Assembly: GCA_002189035.1 (NCBI GenBank)
Contig: NEEC01000017.1
Coordinates: 186,001-250,000 of the forward strand
DNA: 64,000 bases
Reading direction: 5' to 3'
Source: Utricularia gibba
Taxonomy: Eukaryota; Streptophyta; Magnoliopsida; Lamiales; Lentibulariaceae
The notes below the pieces were generated by a model, which saw only the letters and a list, made by a program, of their open reading frames with translations, had not been told where the DNA came from and ran no database searches. The stretch's first letter is position 1. Each line of letters opens with the position of its first letter. Shown one piece after another: positions 35,479-48,927 of the stretch. A program made the position numbers and the translations under genes.

Positions 35479-38245
35479 GAATGTTAATTTATATACATTC
35501 TTTTTAAATTGGCTATGTGCATAATCAATATAAATGTAATTAAATGTAATTATTGATTAAATAGATTTTAATTAATATATACTTTTTTAAAATAAATTTA
35601 AATATACAATCAATATTCAATATAACATAATTTAATATGATCAATATAACATACAAAGAATCAACTTATGTAGATTTATAGGTAAATTGTGTGTATCAAT
35701 TCAATATTCAATATAAATATAATTAAAAAATAAATTTATATTAAATTTTTATTTAATAAATTAAATATATTGATATTGAAAAATATTTAATGTTCACATT
35801 ATTTTTATATTTAAATAATTTGATAATTCGAATATTGATATTGTAAAATATCAATATAATAAAACATAATTAATTATTTTAATAAATAATAAAAACATAT
35901 TTTTTATGTTATTGATTATATCATTATGTGTTGAATGTCATTTTATAGAAAATGTAAAGCATTACATGGTGTTAACTTTCACAAGTGGTGTTAATTTGAC
36001 ACTTACACCCCTTGTGAAATTATTAACTTTAAAATATATATATATATATACTATTTTCAAATGATTTGTAAAATACATGATATTTTACAAATAATTTGAA
36101 ATTTTGCATATTAATATTAATTTTATATTTGTATATAATAGATATATATATATATATATATATTATTTTCATAATTATTATATTACAATTGTTTATACTT
36201 TAATAATTTGTAAAGAAACAAAATATTTTTTTTCTTATAAAAGTGTATTTGTGATATTATAATTTTTAAAATACTTTAATTCTACATTAAATAAAGAATT
36301 TACATTTATTTTCAAAAAAAATTTTAAATAATTATGGTACTATCGAAGATGTATGAACTCTCAATCTTAATAGCATATAAACAAATTTTTTTAAATATTT
36401 TTATATAAATCACGTTTTTAAGTTAATATAAATTGTACTATAAATCACACTTAACAAATTTGACGGAAATGGTATAATCTACATATACGTAAAACAATAA
36501 TATTATTTCTTATAATTTTACTGAAAAATACATATATGTTTAAACATTTTTAATTTACAAACTATATGTATTTTGTAAATGAATTTTTCCACATACATGG
36601 AAAAACCTGCCTTACCTTTATTCTTTGCTATTGTATATAAAAAAACAAATGAATCATGAGATTGGTTCATATAGTACATTGGCACGACTAATATTAGATA
36701 AACCAACAGGCCTTCATATAGTGACACTCAAACCATACTGTATTAGATAAATCAATCTGTTTAATATCTTAATGATGTGATTTAATAAGAAAGGGAGGAC
36801 GATTTTTGTCTAATTTTATTAAAAAGTGTGAAAAATGACATTGATACTACATTCAATATCTACGAGCAAACCTTATGAATAAATTTAAAACTAATATAAT
36901 TAAAGATTGATTTAACAAGATAATGTATATAAGTTACATTAACAAATTTGAGAAATGCATGAGTAACATTAAATATCTTATTATTAGAATATAAGAATAT
37001 TCGTAAACAATTCCTACATAAAAATAGATTTTGTCTAATGATTGTGATAATAGATATAACGTTATGATAATGAACAAAATAAAAGGAATGAATGGTGAAT
37101 TTTTGGATGCATAATTTTTTTTCATTAATAGTATTAATTTAGATACTACATTAATATTATTTTAAATGAAATGTTTTAATATATAATCCATATACTTCAT
37201 GCAAGTAATGTTCACACTTTTCAAAAAATATCTGTATGAATGGTTGGAATAGATTATAAATATGAAACGTTAATATAAAATCTTTAGTATAGAAGTTAAA
37301 GGCTACTTAAAACGAAATAATAGACTAATCTCAAATAAAAATGTCAAAATTTATGATTGTCGATAAAATGTAGTTCATATCATAAATTTTTGTAAAAATG
37401 AATTAGACAATGTGTATCTAAATAAAATCAATTAACTTGTATTTATATTAAATGGTAAAATTATGATATATTGTGTTCCCATATATAAAGATAATTCTTC
37501 AAATTAAAAATTATTTACTATTTTAAATAAAATATTAATAGTAAACAAATTATTTTGTATTGATATCCATGTAAGCATATTGGAAAAAATCACTAATATT
37601 AGTCAATCCTATTTATTTTTTACAATGTCTATTAAATGCATTTCAAAACTAATTTCAATTATTCTAAATTGAGAAATATCGGTCTTAACTATTAATGGTT
37701 TTTTTATATTTTCTCATAATGTGATAGTCATATTTATCATTGATGCTTTTGGTTTTCTATACATATGAATAGAAAAAAAGATATCTTTTAAATAAATATG
37801 GATAGAAAAAGATGTAATCATATGAACACAAGATTTATGTATATGGAAGAAAATACAACTTCAAGTTATTCATAATTACATAAATCATTGGATATATCAT
37901 GTGTACATAGCTTTAAATTAATTCCACAATCACCACATGACTTTATAGAATAATGATTGCAATACCTAAACTTCAATCCACTAGTATTATCAAATCAATA
38001 ATCATATAATAAAAATATATTTCAAATAATATTTTTTTTCATAAAATCATATAAATGTTCTATCCTATAGCATGTACTAGTTATATTGATTAACTACATT
38101 ATATTGAATATTGATTATATATTTAAATTTATTATAATAAATATATTAATTCAAATATATTTAATCATGAATTATATTTAATTACATTTATATTGTTTAT
38201 ACACATAATCAATTTAAAAAGAATACATATATATATTAACATTCA
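35479..38245. mobile_element. AT-rich element with long terminal inverted repeats
   Basis: The left end (35479-35645) begins GAATGTTAATTTATATAC and continues TTCTTTTTAAATTGG, ATAAATGTAATTAAATG. The right end read backwards (38245-38090) begins GAATGTTAATATATATATG, then TTCTTTTTAAATTGA, ATAAATGTAATTAAATA. About 165 bases pair at roughly 75-80%. The interior is extremely AT-rich with TA repeats (36036-36051, 36141-36162) and has no recognisable protein. A non-autonomous TIR transposon such as a MULE-type element fits; I could not find a convincing target-site duplication. Confidence 0.65.
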
Positions 38246-38672
38246 TACTTGTTTGAAAATTTGAAATTTTTTTTATTATATTTACTAATTAATTATCGCA
38301 TATATCGATGATCAATGACGATGCAAGATTTTCAATTTTTTTAAAAAAACATAAAATACTTTTCCTAATTAAAAAAATCTACATTGACATCTATATGAAC
38401 AAAATGGATTTATATTTGTTTAATATAAGTTGAATGAAAGAAAATAAAAAAATTAAACTGGCCAAAGGAAGGCCCAATGCGACTGACACACGTGTGTGGG
38501 ACGGGACCTACTTGAAAGACATAAATCATGTGATTTTCAAACTAGCCGTTGTTGCATCGGCTCCTCAAGTTTGAAAGATCCCAAAATCTGCTTCCGTCGC
38601 CACTTCTCCAAAATAGGAGCAGGAAAATCTGGTGCCTTCTCCTCCTGAACTTAAAGATAAATTTATGCAGTG
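38246..38672 (+). promoter_or_regulatory. upstream region of the At5g65440-like gene
   Basis: AT-rich to about 38455, then a more balanced stretch with GACACACGTGTGTGG near 38485 (a palindromic CACGTG context) and the probable 5' leader. No separate gene. Confidence 0.4.
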
Positions 38673-41600
38673 ATGTTTACTGAAGGGCTGGACGAGAGTG
38701 CCATTAACTGGGTAAAGAAGGTTAGGTTTGCTTGTTTGGGCATCTCTTCTTTAACAAATTGCAGCAGTGATTTGGTCCTTATCTTGATCTTTATGCGTGC
38801 TTCGATAAAGTTTGTTCTTCACCTTGAAGATATGGCCAATCTGTTTTTGCAGGGATCAGAAACGGAACAACGTCAAACAAGATCAACATTCGTAGAGAAG
38901 CTATCTGCCGATTACCCTGCTGCTAGATCCCCGTTACCGTGCAGTTCTAATCCGCGAATTCCTCCCCATGTTCTTCCCCCATTGAAATTTCACTCCAGTT
39001 TCCTGAAGCCGCTTAGCGTTGTGAGTCTAAGTGTGGAAAGTGATGGGGAGTCATCAGATTATTGCAATGATAATGCTGATGACACCGAGAGCGTGGGCTC
39101 CGTTCCAGTTGAAACTCGGCGTAGCCAATCGGATGAAGATACTTTCAGGAGATTCATGACTAGGGGTATTGAAGAAGAGATGCCGAGTGTTGACGCAAGC
39201 AAGAGATTCACCGATACGCCCCAGAAATTTACCATAAACAGAGGAGTGTTGAACGAGGATCTAAAAGTTGGTGTCCCAAGCTTCCAATTGCATGAAATTA
39301 CCCAGCCCCCAGTGCGTATGTAAGTATTTGTCTTGTAGAAGTACAATTGAATCACTTCAAGTGTTAAATAAAGCTTTGCCGTAAAGTTGGGAACTTTGGT
39401 CGCAGGGTACTCCTGTTGGCGTCTTGGCTGAAGCTTGGAGCATGGGTAATCCCAGTGCACCTCCCTTCGTTGATAATGGAATGTTTCCAGATATCAATGT
39501 CGAGGAGAGTTGTGATAGACTGAGCAGAATACCCGAGCATGCTCACTCGGCTGAGAAAGCAGACAACATCAGAATTTCTACGGGGAGTGAAACCGGTGCG
39601 ACGGGGAGGTAATGGTTATTGTTAGGAAAGAAGGTGTGAAAGAAACAGTTCTGTTGGCTGAAAGGATTTTAAGAGTGATATAAACTGAAAGTGGACACAA
39701 ATACTTGAAGGAGATTTTACACTAGAATTCTTGATATCCTTTGCTTTTTTTGCCTGTTCTGCGTTGTGTTCTCTATTGTTGTCCTTCCCTTGAATTCTTC
39801 CTTTTGTTTTTCAGGAACGAAGAAGAAGCTTCTGGAAATAGAGAATTGCCTGCATCTCTGGGATGCGAAAACTCAGTAAACAACATACCTCATTACTCCG
39901 CAAGGTTTATACACGCCTATGGAGACTGAATTTCACTAAAAGAGGCGGTCGCTTCACACGAATTCTCTCTTTGTCTTTTAACTCTTGTTGTGCATCTACA
40001 GTGGTCCGCATGCTTGGCAAGCACTTGTTGCATATGATGCCTGTGTCCGCTTATGCCTGAATTCATGGGCCAGAGGTTGTACAGAAGCACCGGAGTTCTT
40101 GCGTGATGAGTGCCTGCTCCTTCGTCATGCTTTTGGGTATCTGTGACATTTTAAAAATTCCTGAAAGTGGTCATAATTTAGTCACTGAGTGAGGACTCTT
40201 TATGTGTAGGCTACACGAGCTCTTGCTGCAGCCACGGGGTTTGAAACAAAAAGAAGCGCATAAAAACTCCAGTGAACAAGTCAGGTCACAAGTGAGGAGG
40301 GAAGTAGGGAAGATCCGTCTTGAAGGTTCAGTGAACTTGCCATATCTGCATTGAATATAATAGCGCCTGAATGTTTCATTCATTTTCTTGAGTCGCTTTG
40401 TAGTCAAGAAGCTTCGCATAATACCTAGAAGAAAATTAAAGAGCACAAGCTCAATGAGAAGTTTAATTTACCAAGTTGGCGCGGAATATGTTCGTCAAGT
40501 ATCCTCAGTTGTGAAACATCAAATAAATTCTTTCAAGCTCAGTTCCTTTTCATGTCCAACGGAAGGTGTGTATTTTTTTTTTTTTTTTTTTTTGTGGACT
40601 GTCGACCTTCAGGGGCCTTAGAAAAGTTTCTCACTGGATTTCATGTTGTTTCCAGATTCACTACAGTGCATGATTTCTTTGAAGAGTTTAGCCATTGATA
40701 ATGAAGTTGATCCAAGTTCATTCATCATACTACATCCTGGATCCGGTGAATATCATGACTTGTAAGTTTTACTGTTTCATATTCTAGTTAATGTTAAGTT
40801 GATTCCGAATTTGCTCATGATTACATTATTGGACGCCTGGTTGCCACTATTTGCATTATTGGATGTTTACTTGTTAGTCATTTTGTAACAATCGTAGTCA
40901 TCCCGAGAGCCAAGGAGATGCACTTTTACTGCAAGTCCAGGATTCAGTTAAAAATGTTCATGGGGTTGCTACAATTCCAGTTTCTTCTCTAATTGAAAGC
41001 CAAGTTAGTGTTTATTCTATTGTATGAATTTTGTGTTCATGATGCATTTTTGTTCATTTGAAACCAACATCTACTCAACTCTGCAGAATGACAGAGTTCG
41101 GTGGTGGCCGATCTATCGTGATGAGGATGAATGTGTAGGGAAGCTCTTGCTGTCTGTAGGAAGCACATTTACAAACGATGAGATTATAACCGTGAAGGTC
41201 TATCCATAAGCGCGCACCAATAGTTTCACTTATTTACTTTTCAACGTTTTTTGGTTTGCAGCTGCCACTTTTACCACCAGTTACTTAGCCATAAACAGTT
41301 TCTCTCGTGTACAAGTGATGTATAAATTCAATGAGTTCCAGCAAGAACTTTGATGTTATTTTAAAACTATGGTTTATCTCTTGTGTGGCACAGAATGGAA
41401 CTATAGTGGAGACCCTAGCATATGATTTGTTGACGGAAGCTGCCATGAGGGCACAGCATTTTAATGCAAGAAATTTGCATATTGTCGGTCCGTGGAAATG
41501 GCTTATGACGGAATTTGCTGATTATTATGAAGTTTCAGACTGTTATACTAAATTAAGGTGTCCATCTGCATGACTTCGATTTTCATGGCTTTGAAGTTGA

Positions 41601-44222
41601 TGATTGTATTAATGTATTGAACACTGGATCTTACTACAGGTACCTCTCCTACATCTTGAACGTTGCTACACCAACAAAGGATTGCCTAGAGCTTGTGCAC
41701 GAGTTTCTTGTCCCTGTCTTGAAGTCTAGAAACCAGAAACAGTTAACAAGACAAGAGGTTTGTCAACTGTCAAATATGTTTTTTTGGAACCTCAGGTTCT
41801 AGTATTTGTTATCTTAACAACTGCAAAGTTTTCATTTACAGAAAAGTATTTTTCTGGAATGCGAGATACAAGTTGAAAGGCTTCTTGTGGAGGTGTTTCA
41901 GAATTATAAATGTCTTGATGAATCATCAAATACCGGCCTAGCTGATATGTCTAGACTTGTATCTGAAAATGTGGCGCCAGCTCTTGCGTCTGCTGTGCAA
42001 CTGTACACTCTTCTACATGATATACTAGCACAAGATGCCCAGACCTTGCTGAGAAGTTATCTTCAGGTAAATATTTTTAAATTTTTCGCTATCTCTGCAG
42101 CTTTGCCATAAGAAACGTTACATCATATGGTTCCTTTTTAGACTGCAGCAATGAAGAGGTGCCGCTTTCACATGCTTGAAACAGACGAGCTTGTTGCAAG
42201 CAACTCTGATGTTTGCATCATGGATTCAGAAGCAATCTCCAAAGCCTACATGAAAATGAAGAATCTCTGCATCAGCTTGAGAAAGGAGATAGATATTGAC
42301 ATCAAGATCCACAACAAGCATATTTTTCCCAGGTACATTTTAGTTTTATATGTAAAAAAAATTACCTGTTTTTCATTCTAATGATGGGCTTTTTTTTTTT
42401 TTTCTCTTGTGCTTTCAGCTCAATAGACTTGTCAACCATAACCTCAGATGTATACAGCAGTGAACTGCGAAAAAGGCTAATAAATTTCCTTTCTGTGTGG
42501 CCTCCATCAAGTCCCATGCCACATGTGAATGAACTTCTAATAGCAATGGCTGATTTTGAGAGGAGTTTGAAGCTTTGGAATATCAGGTGAGCCATGCTTC
42601 AAGGCCTGTGTTGTATTTCCATGCTAACTCTGAAAGTTCAGTTCTTGGACTTTATTCTGAGTTATTTGTGTTCTCATACTTCAGTCCTCCCCAAGGCGGC
42701 ATCAATGCCAGAGATACTTTCCATGGTTATATCATGGTCTGGATACAAGACATTCAGCTAACTGTCCTTGAATTGTGCAAAGCCGAAAAGGTAGCTTCTG
42801 CTCTATTAAAGCAATCTGCAGAAATCATGGCTGTCACAACCGCTCAGGGGTGAAGAAATTTCATCTTGCAGGTACCTTGGTCAGGGGTTGTCACAAAATA
42901 CTCAACCTCTCCCTTCGCTGAGGACATATTTGAAAGGCTGACGAGAATGTTAAATGAATATGAGGTGGTTATCAGCCTCTGGCCGGAATACACATTGATT
43001 TTGGAGAATGTGAGTATTTCCTCAGTAGAGTTAGTGCCAACGGTTCAGTTTCTTGAATGTTTTTAAAATCAATCTTGCTTTGGGGAACTCAAGGCTGCGG
43101 CAAACATGGAAAGAGCAATTATTAAGGCATTGGAACGGCAATATCATGACATACTCGAGCCTCTCAGAGACAGCATACAAAAAAAAATTGGCAAGCAGGT
43201 TCAGAAGTTGGCAAGAAGGCAGTCAACAAGCCAGTATTCCATACAAAACCAGGTTTGGTTGCATTTGGCGCTGTTGAATAACAGTTATAAGTATTCATCA
43301 ACCACGGCTGACTTTTTATGCTTCCTTTCTCTCTATTATTGGCAGCTGGGGATTTTTCTGAACACAATGAAGAGAATTCTCGACGTTCTTCATTGTAGGA
43401 TTGAGGAGAAACTCAAATCCTGGGCAACATACATGCCAAAAAACGAAGAAAATAAATCTACCTTTGGGGAACAAATGAATGCTGTGACCGTCCTCTTGCG
43501 GACCAAGTACAAGAACTACATTCAAGCGATCGTGGTCAAGCTTTCTAGCAATGTACTGAATACTCAATTCACCAAGTCCTTCCTGCCCTGGATACAGCGT
43601 ATTTGATTTATGCATTTGTGTTCATCTTCAGTTGCAATCGAACCGGAACACTCGCTTGCAGAGACTCTTGGAGGACACCAATGAAGCGGATGGAGAACCA
43701 CAGATTCGGGAAAGAATGCAGCTGCTGAGCACACAGTTGGGTGACTACATATCCAGCTTGCACGAAAAATTCGCCAGCCAAATATTTGTTGCGATCTGTC
43801 GTGCCTTTTGGGACAAAATGGGACAGGTAAACTCAAAGCAGCTTATCTTAACTTCAGATCTCTTCATGCTTCTTCTGACATGCTTTCCTTTGATCAGATC
43901 GTACTCAGATTTCTGGAGGGGAGAAAGGAGAACAGGATTTGGTACACTGGATCCTACCATGCCCTTGGAGTAAAACTCTTAGTCCAATCCCTTTTCCTAC
44001 TCCGAAACCGAACACAGGATAACTGATGCTGATGATATAAAGATGTATGTATGCTGATGTTTTCAGGTTCTGGACGATATATTTGCCTCGCAGATGCAGA
44101 GATTGTTGGGAAACGCATTGCAGGAGAAGGAGCTGGAGCCCCCAAGGTCCATAACCGAAGCTCGGTCCATTCTTTCAAGAGATAATACAAACACCAACGA
44201 GGCATCCTACGTACGCTTCTAG
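38673..44222 (+). CDS. large plant-conserved protein of the At5g65440/At4g24610 family
   Basis: ATG 38673 starts MFTEGLDESAINWVKK, the family signature N-terminus. After a Ser-rich, variable region (38850-39900) the conserved body runs through some 18 exons: GPHAWQALVAYDACVRLCLN, WARGCTEAPEFLRDECLLLR, FIILHPGSGEYHDF (C2-like region), DRVRWWPIYRDEDECVGKLL, GPWKWLMTEFADYYEVSDCY, YLSYILNVATPTKDCLELVH, VQLYTLLHDILAQDAQTLLR, YIMVWIQDIQLTVLELCKAE, WPEYTLILENAAANMERAII, RKENRIWYTGSYHALG and FASQMQRLLGNALQEKELEP. The last exon ends SYVRF with TAG 44220-44222. The protein is about 1,100 aa, the family's size. Its later half resembles MUN/MHD-type helical tethering proteins (inference). No biochemical function is established to my knowledge. 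Junctions I checked are in frame. Confidence 0.86.
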
Positions 44223-46724
44223 CCTTTCATGGAACCCATACATCTCCCAGATCTCTCTCTTTGCCACCAAGGGAACGGAGGAGCTTCTACGTCTGTGGTT
44301 GAAATAAAACAATGGTGGCATGTGATAAATATTTTCAGGTGACATGCAAAAATCCATACCCCACACGTGCGTCATGTAACAGTATTTTTTGGATTATAGT
44401 AAAAAAAAAAAGGGAAAAAGTTTTTTATATGATATTTAGTTAATAAAATTAAATAATATTTAAATAAACTTTTTTTCATAATTTTTTTTACGAAAATTCT
44501 CTCAATTTCATGTTTATTTAAATTCATTAATCAAAGGCAGTATACTTTATTATCTTCATGTTAAGTCTATTCAATTTCATTAAAGAAATACTCCGCATTA
44601 AAAGGGATAGTGTGAGTTGTGGCTTATTGATATTTATGGAGTTTGAGGCTTATTTACTTCATATGATTAATTTCATTAATTTATTAATTCATATTTCATA
44701 ACCCATTTCAAAGCTTGTTTAGTTTGAATTATTTAACCGGACGTGTTGGTTATTTGAATATTAAAAATTATTTTTAAATATTAATTCATATTTCGTTTGT
44801 GTTTTTTTATTAAAAACTAAATAAAAATTTATATAAATGCATATAACTTCATCAAGATAATTTTCTAATAATTTATTATATATTATTCTTTGGAAATTAA
44901 TTATACACTAATTTCCTAAAATGTCATACAAAAAATATATAAATTAATGAAATCTTACGTGATATTTAATGAATAACAACTGATGGTATGTAAATACAAT
45001 GGGGATTGGGGATGGCTTCATTGGAGAATGTAATCTTGTTAACATATATAGAAAATATTTTAAATAATCTTTTACGAGATTAAATAGGAAGCCATACCCA
45101 TAAAAGTAAATAATTATGGGTATTAAGTAATATAATTTAAATAATATTATTTTAAAATTAGAAAGTGTTATGAGTCATGAAGTATGAATGAGAATTCATT
45201 AAGAATACTCACACCCACCTTATCCCACTACGAATTACGAATTTTAAACCATCAACTTTTATAAATCCTTAATCCATAAAAAAATTCCTACCTTTGCAGG
45301 TTGGGCAAGATTGAGAACATCTATCGGGTTGGATTTTCTTTTTTATAACAACTAAAATGTAGGATTCTATCAATAATATTAATAATAAATTTTACTTTCT
45401 TGATAATTTGCGTTACTAATAATTATAATAATAATTATGTTAGTGCAATTAGGTATATTTTTTACAAGTTTACTGAAATTTTGTATTTAATTTTTTTTAA
45501 AAATATAAGTAATTATTAATTAATGATGAAATACATTTTTGTAATAATAATAATAATAATAATAATGAGCTATATAATTTTTTAATGTATTCAAGACAGT
45601 AGTTAAAAAAAGGATGATCAATTAGAAAATTATCCTTCATTTTAGTATAAATTATTATAATACCTTACTTTTGAGTTAATATTATAAAATACCTGCATTT
45701 TTAGGATTAATTAGAAATGCAGTCATTATCAAAAAAATATTTTAGAAAATTAGGTAATTATGTATATTATGTGAGAAAATTAGATTTTTTTTTATTTTTA
45801 ATTTAATTTTATTGAATTAGTTTTATTTTAATTGTATTTATTAAATGTATTTAGAATAGACTTGGACACCGATTGTGACTCGATGGGTTGATACCTTCTG
45901 ACCCCCAACTCATATCGTATTAGATTTGACTCATTACTTGTTGATAAGTAATTTTATGTTATTTATATTTGTGTTTTTTAGGAGTTATTTAGGTTGATTT
46001 TGTATTCTTTTATTTCACTTTCTTTATTTTTTAGATTTTTTATATTACTTTGATCTTTCTAAAGAGAAATTGTGTTTTATGAATTTTCAAGATGCTTGTG
46101 GCCTAATTTAGAGGAAATTCGAGGTGACCTTAGTGGAGATAAAGATTTGATCTATTTGAATAAATACTCGATCAAAAATTTTAGGATAAGATAAAATGCA
46201 AATCTTATCTTAAAAGATTTAGATATTGTCTTAAAAGATTTACATCTCATCTTAGAAGATTCAAATAGAAGATTTGATATGAACCTATTAAGATAACCCG
46301 ACAAATTCCTATCATTATATAAAGATTAGAGCCCGAAGTCCGGAGGATGGGAGTGAGTTTAGGTCTAGAGTTGAGTTCAGCATGTTTGAGATTCTTTTAT
46401 TTTCATTTTTCATCAACTTTTTTTTGTTTAGAGTCGAGCATGCAGATGTGAGCACTTGCAGTTAAGAATCTACAATAAAGCCTTACTTACATAAGTTCTG
46501 CACGTGTAACCGTCTTACGATATTCTTCAGTATTTAATTTGAAGTTTAATTTTATTTTTCGCAATGTTTTCTTTACCAATATACTTTTTAGTAGCATATA
46601 ATCCTAAAGAAGTATGAGAATATAAAAAATTAGTCTCAATTACCTAATGAGAAGAGTTCAATCAAATATTATTGATAAGATATATTCTGTTTAATCTATC
46701 CATGAGGTGTGATGTGTAGAAGTT
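44223..46724. other. AT-rich intergenic repeats
   Basis: No gene. AT-rich throughout, with ATA/ATAATA microsatellite near 45545-45565. From about 45960 to 46620 it holds the plus-strand relative of the repeat at 21440-21960. Confidence 0.5.
45960..46620 (+). repeat. dispersed repeat, probable solo LTR
   Basis: Contains alternating AAATCTTATCTTAAAAGATTT motifs (46195-46270) that can form local hairpins, then GAGTGAGTTTAGGTCTAGAG, CATTTTTCATCAAC and TTTAGAGTCGAGCATG. The same order appears inverted at 21440-21960. The length and lack of coding sequence fit a solo LTR. Confidence 0.5.
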
Positions 46725-48163
46725 AGTTTTGAGTATGATGAAAACATAAGTTATTCCAAGAGGTGAAATGACTCTGATGATATGGTTAATTTCATAATCT
46801 CACTAAACGAGGGTCGGGTGTTATAACGGTCACCGAGTAGTATTATTTTAAAATAACATTATTAGAACGAGTGGGTCAATCATATGAGTTTACACACACA
46901 AATTTGGATGAGTTTTGAGTAAGGTGGATCCTAGATCTGAAGCCATTTTTTTTATAAGTTTAAAATTAATTTTTCATTTTGTTTTCGATCTTTTTGAGTC
47001 TTTATTTGAAAAGAAAAATTTCAGTAACAATTCTTCTTAAATATAATATTATTTTATTACTTCAATGGTTTTTGTACACTTATATAATTACCATCAGGTT
47101 TTTAGCGTTGTTACTTCAATTCTTTTTTGATTTCGTTTTTGATTATTTCTTATTTTTCTGTTATTTTTGAGACATTCTATTTAGCATACTTGCACAAGTA
47201 GTAGTTGCTTTTAATTAGTGTTGCATGTGCATGCACAAGGCTTCAATCGAGCTTTATCCGCTTGACCTGGAAATTGATTGTACTTGTTGGAGAATTAGGT
47301 TGGAAAATCATCAAGCGCAAGCGCATCATAGGGAAAACATGTCTAGGAGGCATTTTAGGTATGAGGAGAACTATTTGGTAACATTTGAACCAGATACAGG
47401 AACAAATGCCAAGACATCAATCGAACAAGGCAACTGGATCAGCCTTACTGACAAATGAAAGAATAAACATAGGCAGGTCTTCTGCCAATCATGAAAGTGC
47501 AGGGGCATATCGAAGACGTAGTGATGGATCTGATCAAGAGCCTGGACAGAACGAACAACAGCAAGGTTGAGATGAAATCAAGGTGTGGGACTTTTCCAAG
47601 GACCCACAGGTGCATTATCAGACCCAAGATAAATTATCTAGGCGCTAGAACATGGTCTAGAAAGGCACAGGCGTGCAAGAGTGAATGAAAATAGTTTGCA
47701 ATTAGTGCTTACACAAGGGTGGCATGAGAACAAGGATTTTGAACTTCAACAACATGAAGAGCAGAAGAGCAACTCATGAACACCAAGGTGAAGGGTGAAT
47801 CCTCCTCCAAGATGGGAAGGAGAAGACAGTTGAGTATGGAGAAAACATGGATTATCACAAAAGGTGAAATAACTTTAGTGGCGGATTGATTCTATAATCC
47901 TATAAACAAGGGATGATGTTATAACGATTATTGGGTAGCATTATTTTAAAATAACACTCCCAAAACTTGCATAAGTAGGTCAGTTCTCAAGGTTTACACG
48001 TATAAGTTTGGACGAGTTTTGAGAAAGGTGGATTCTAGATATGAAGTCACTTTTCTTTATAGTTTTAAATCAATCTTTCACTTTGTGTTCGGTTTTTTTG
48101 AATTTTTGTTTGAAAAAAAAATTTCAATAACAATTCACTATAAATACGATTTTATTTTATTAC
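46725..48163 (+). mobile_element. LTR-like direct repeats around a non-coding core
   Basis: 46725-47062 and 47830-48163 are direct repeats. Shared blocks: GAGGTGAAAT / AAGGTGAAAT, TGTTATAACG (46829 and 47911), TTATTTTAAAATAAC, GTTTTGAG-AAGGTGGAT-CTAGAT, ATTTCA(G/A)TAACAATTC and a TTATTTTATTACTTC end. About 770 bases lie between. The core has short open frames (for example near 47225-47458) but nothing I can assign to gag or pol. This fits a small non-autonomous LTR element (TRIM/LARD class). Ends are approximate. Confidence 0.6.
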
Positions 48164-48740
48164 TTCGAGAAGTAGACACCATGGCATAGAAGTCCTCTGA
48201 TCCACTTGGAGCATATGAATCCATCTCTGTTCTAGTGCTTGAGCCATCAAACTCAATCTCAAATAAATCATATAAATGATTCAAAGTACTAATAGCTAAA
48301 TCATACATAAGCAAAGCATTAGGCTCAATATTCGGAAGTGTAAAAGAAATAACATAATCACAATATCTTTTTAAATTTGCTTGCAAACCGGAAACCTTCA
48401 CCTTCGGATTAAGAATGCTAGACACAAGAAATAAAATATGAATATTTTGAAAATATTTTTCAAATTTTGTCAACCTTCTGTAAAAAATTCTGGATTAAGA
48501 CATTTTTGAAAAGCTATAGAGATACTAACTAAAATAGGTAACACTAAATTAGTAGGATAGTATGATCTACTAAGCGAATATGTAAATTTTCAAAGGTAGA
48601 TTACAAATCACATAAACAATCAAGTTTAGTAAAAATCATAGAATCTAACTCAATCATAGGATCAACATGCATCGATATAAAAGATGGAATAATATCAAGT
48701 TTAGTGACATCCTTTTTCATGCCTTTCTAATAAAAATAGG
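48138..48740 (-). pseudogene. hAT-type transposase fragment
   Basis: On the minus strand, KFEKYFQNIHILFLVSSILN followed by PKVKVSGLQANLKRYCDY resembles the region before the dimerisation domain of plant hAT (RICESLEEPER-like) transposases, which typically read KYW...LAVA.VLDPR.K. Upstream sequence to about 48740 continues weakly with stops. No intact gene. Confidence 0.5.
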
Positions 48741-48927
48741 ACTTTAATTGATAGTAGGTAGTATTCTGCATGCTGTAACTTTCTGCTCTAAACCTTAAGG
48801 CCTCGTTTGTTAGGCGGGTTTAGCCCTCTAAACCCTTAGGTAAAAAGTATTGTATGTGTTTGTTGGGGTGGTTTAGTAAAACACTAGGGTTTGTATTATC
48901 CTGAATTAAATCTGCAACCACTGGTAA

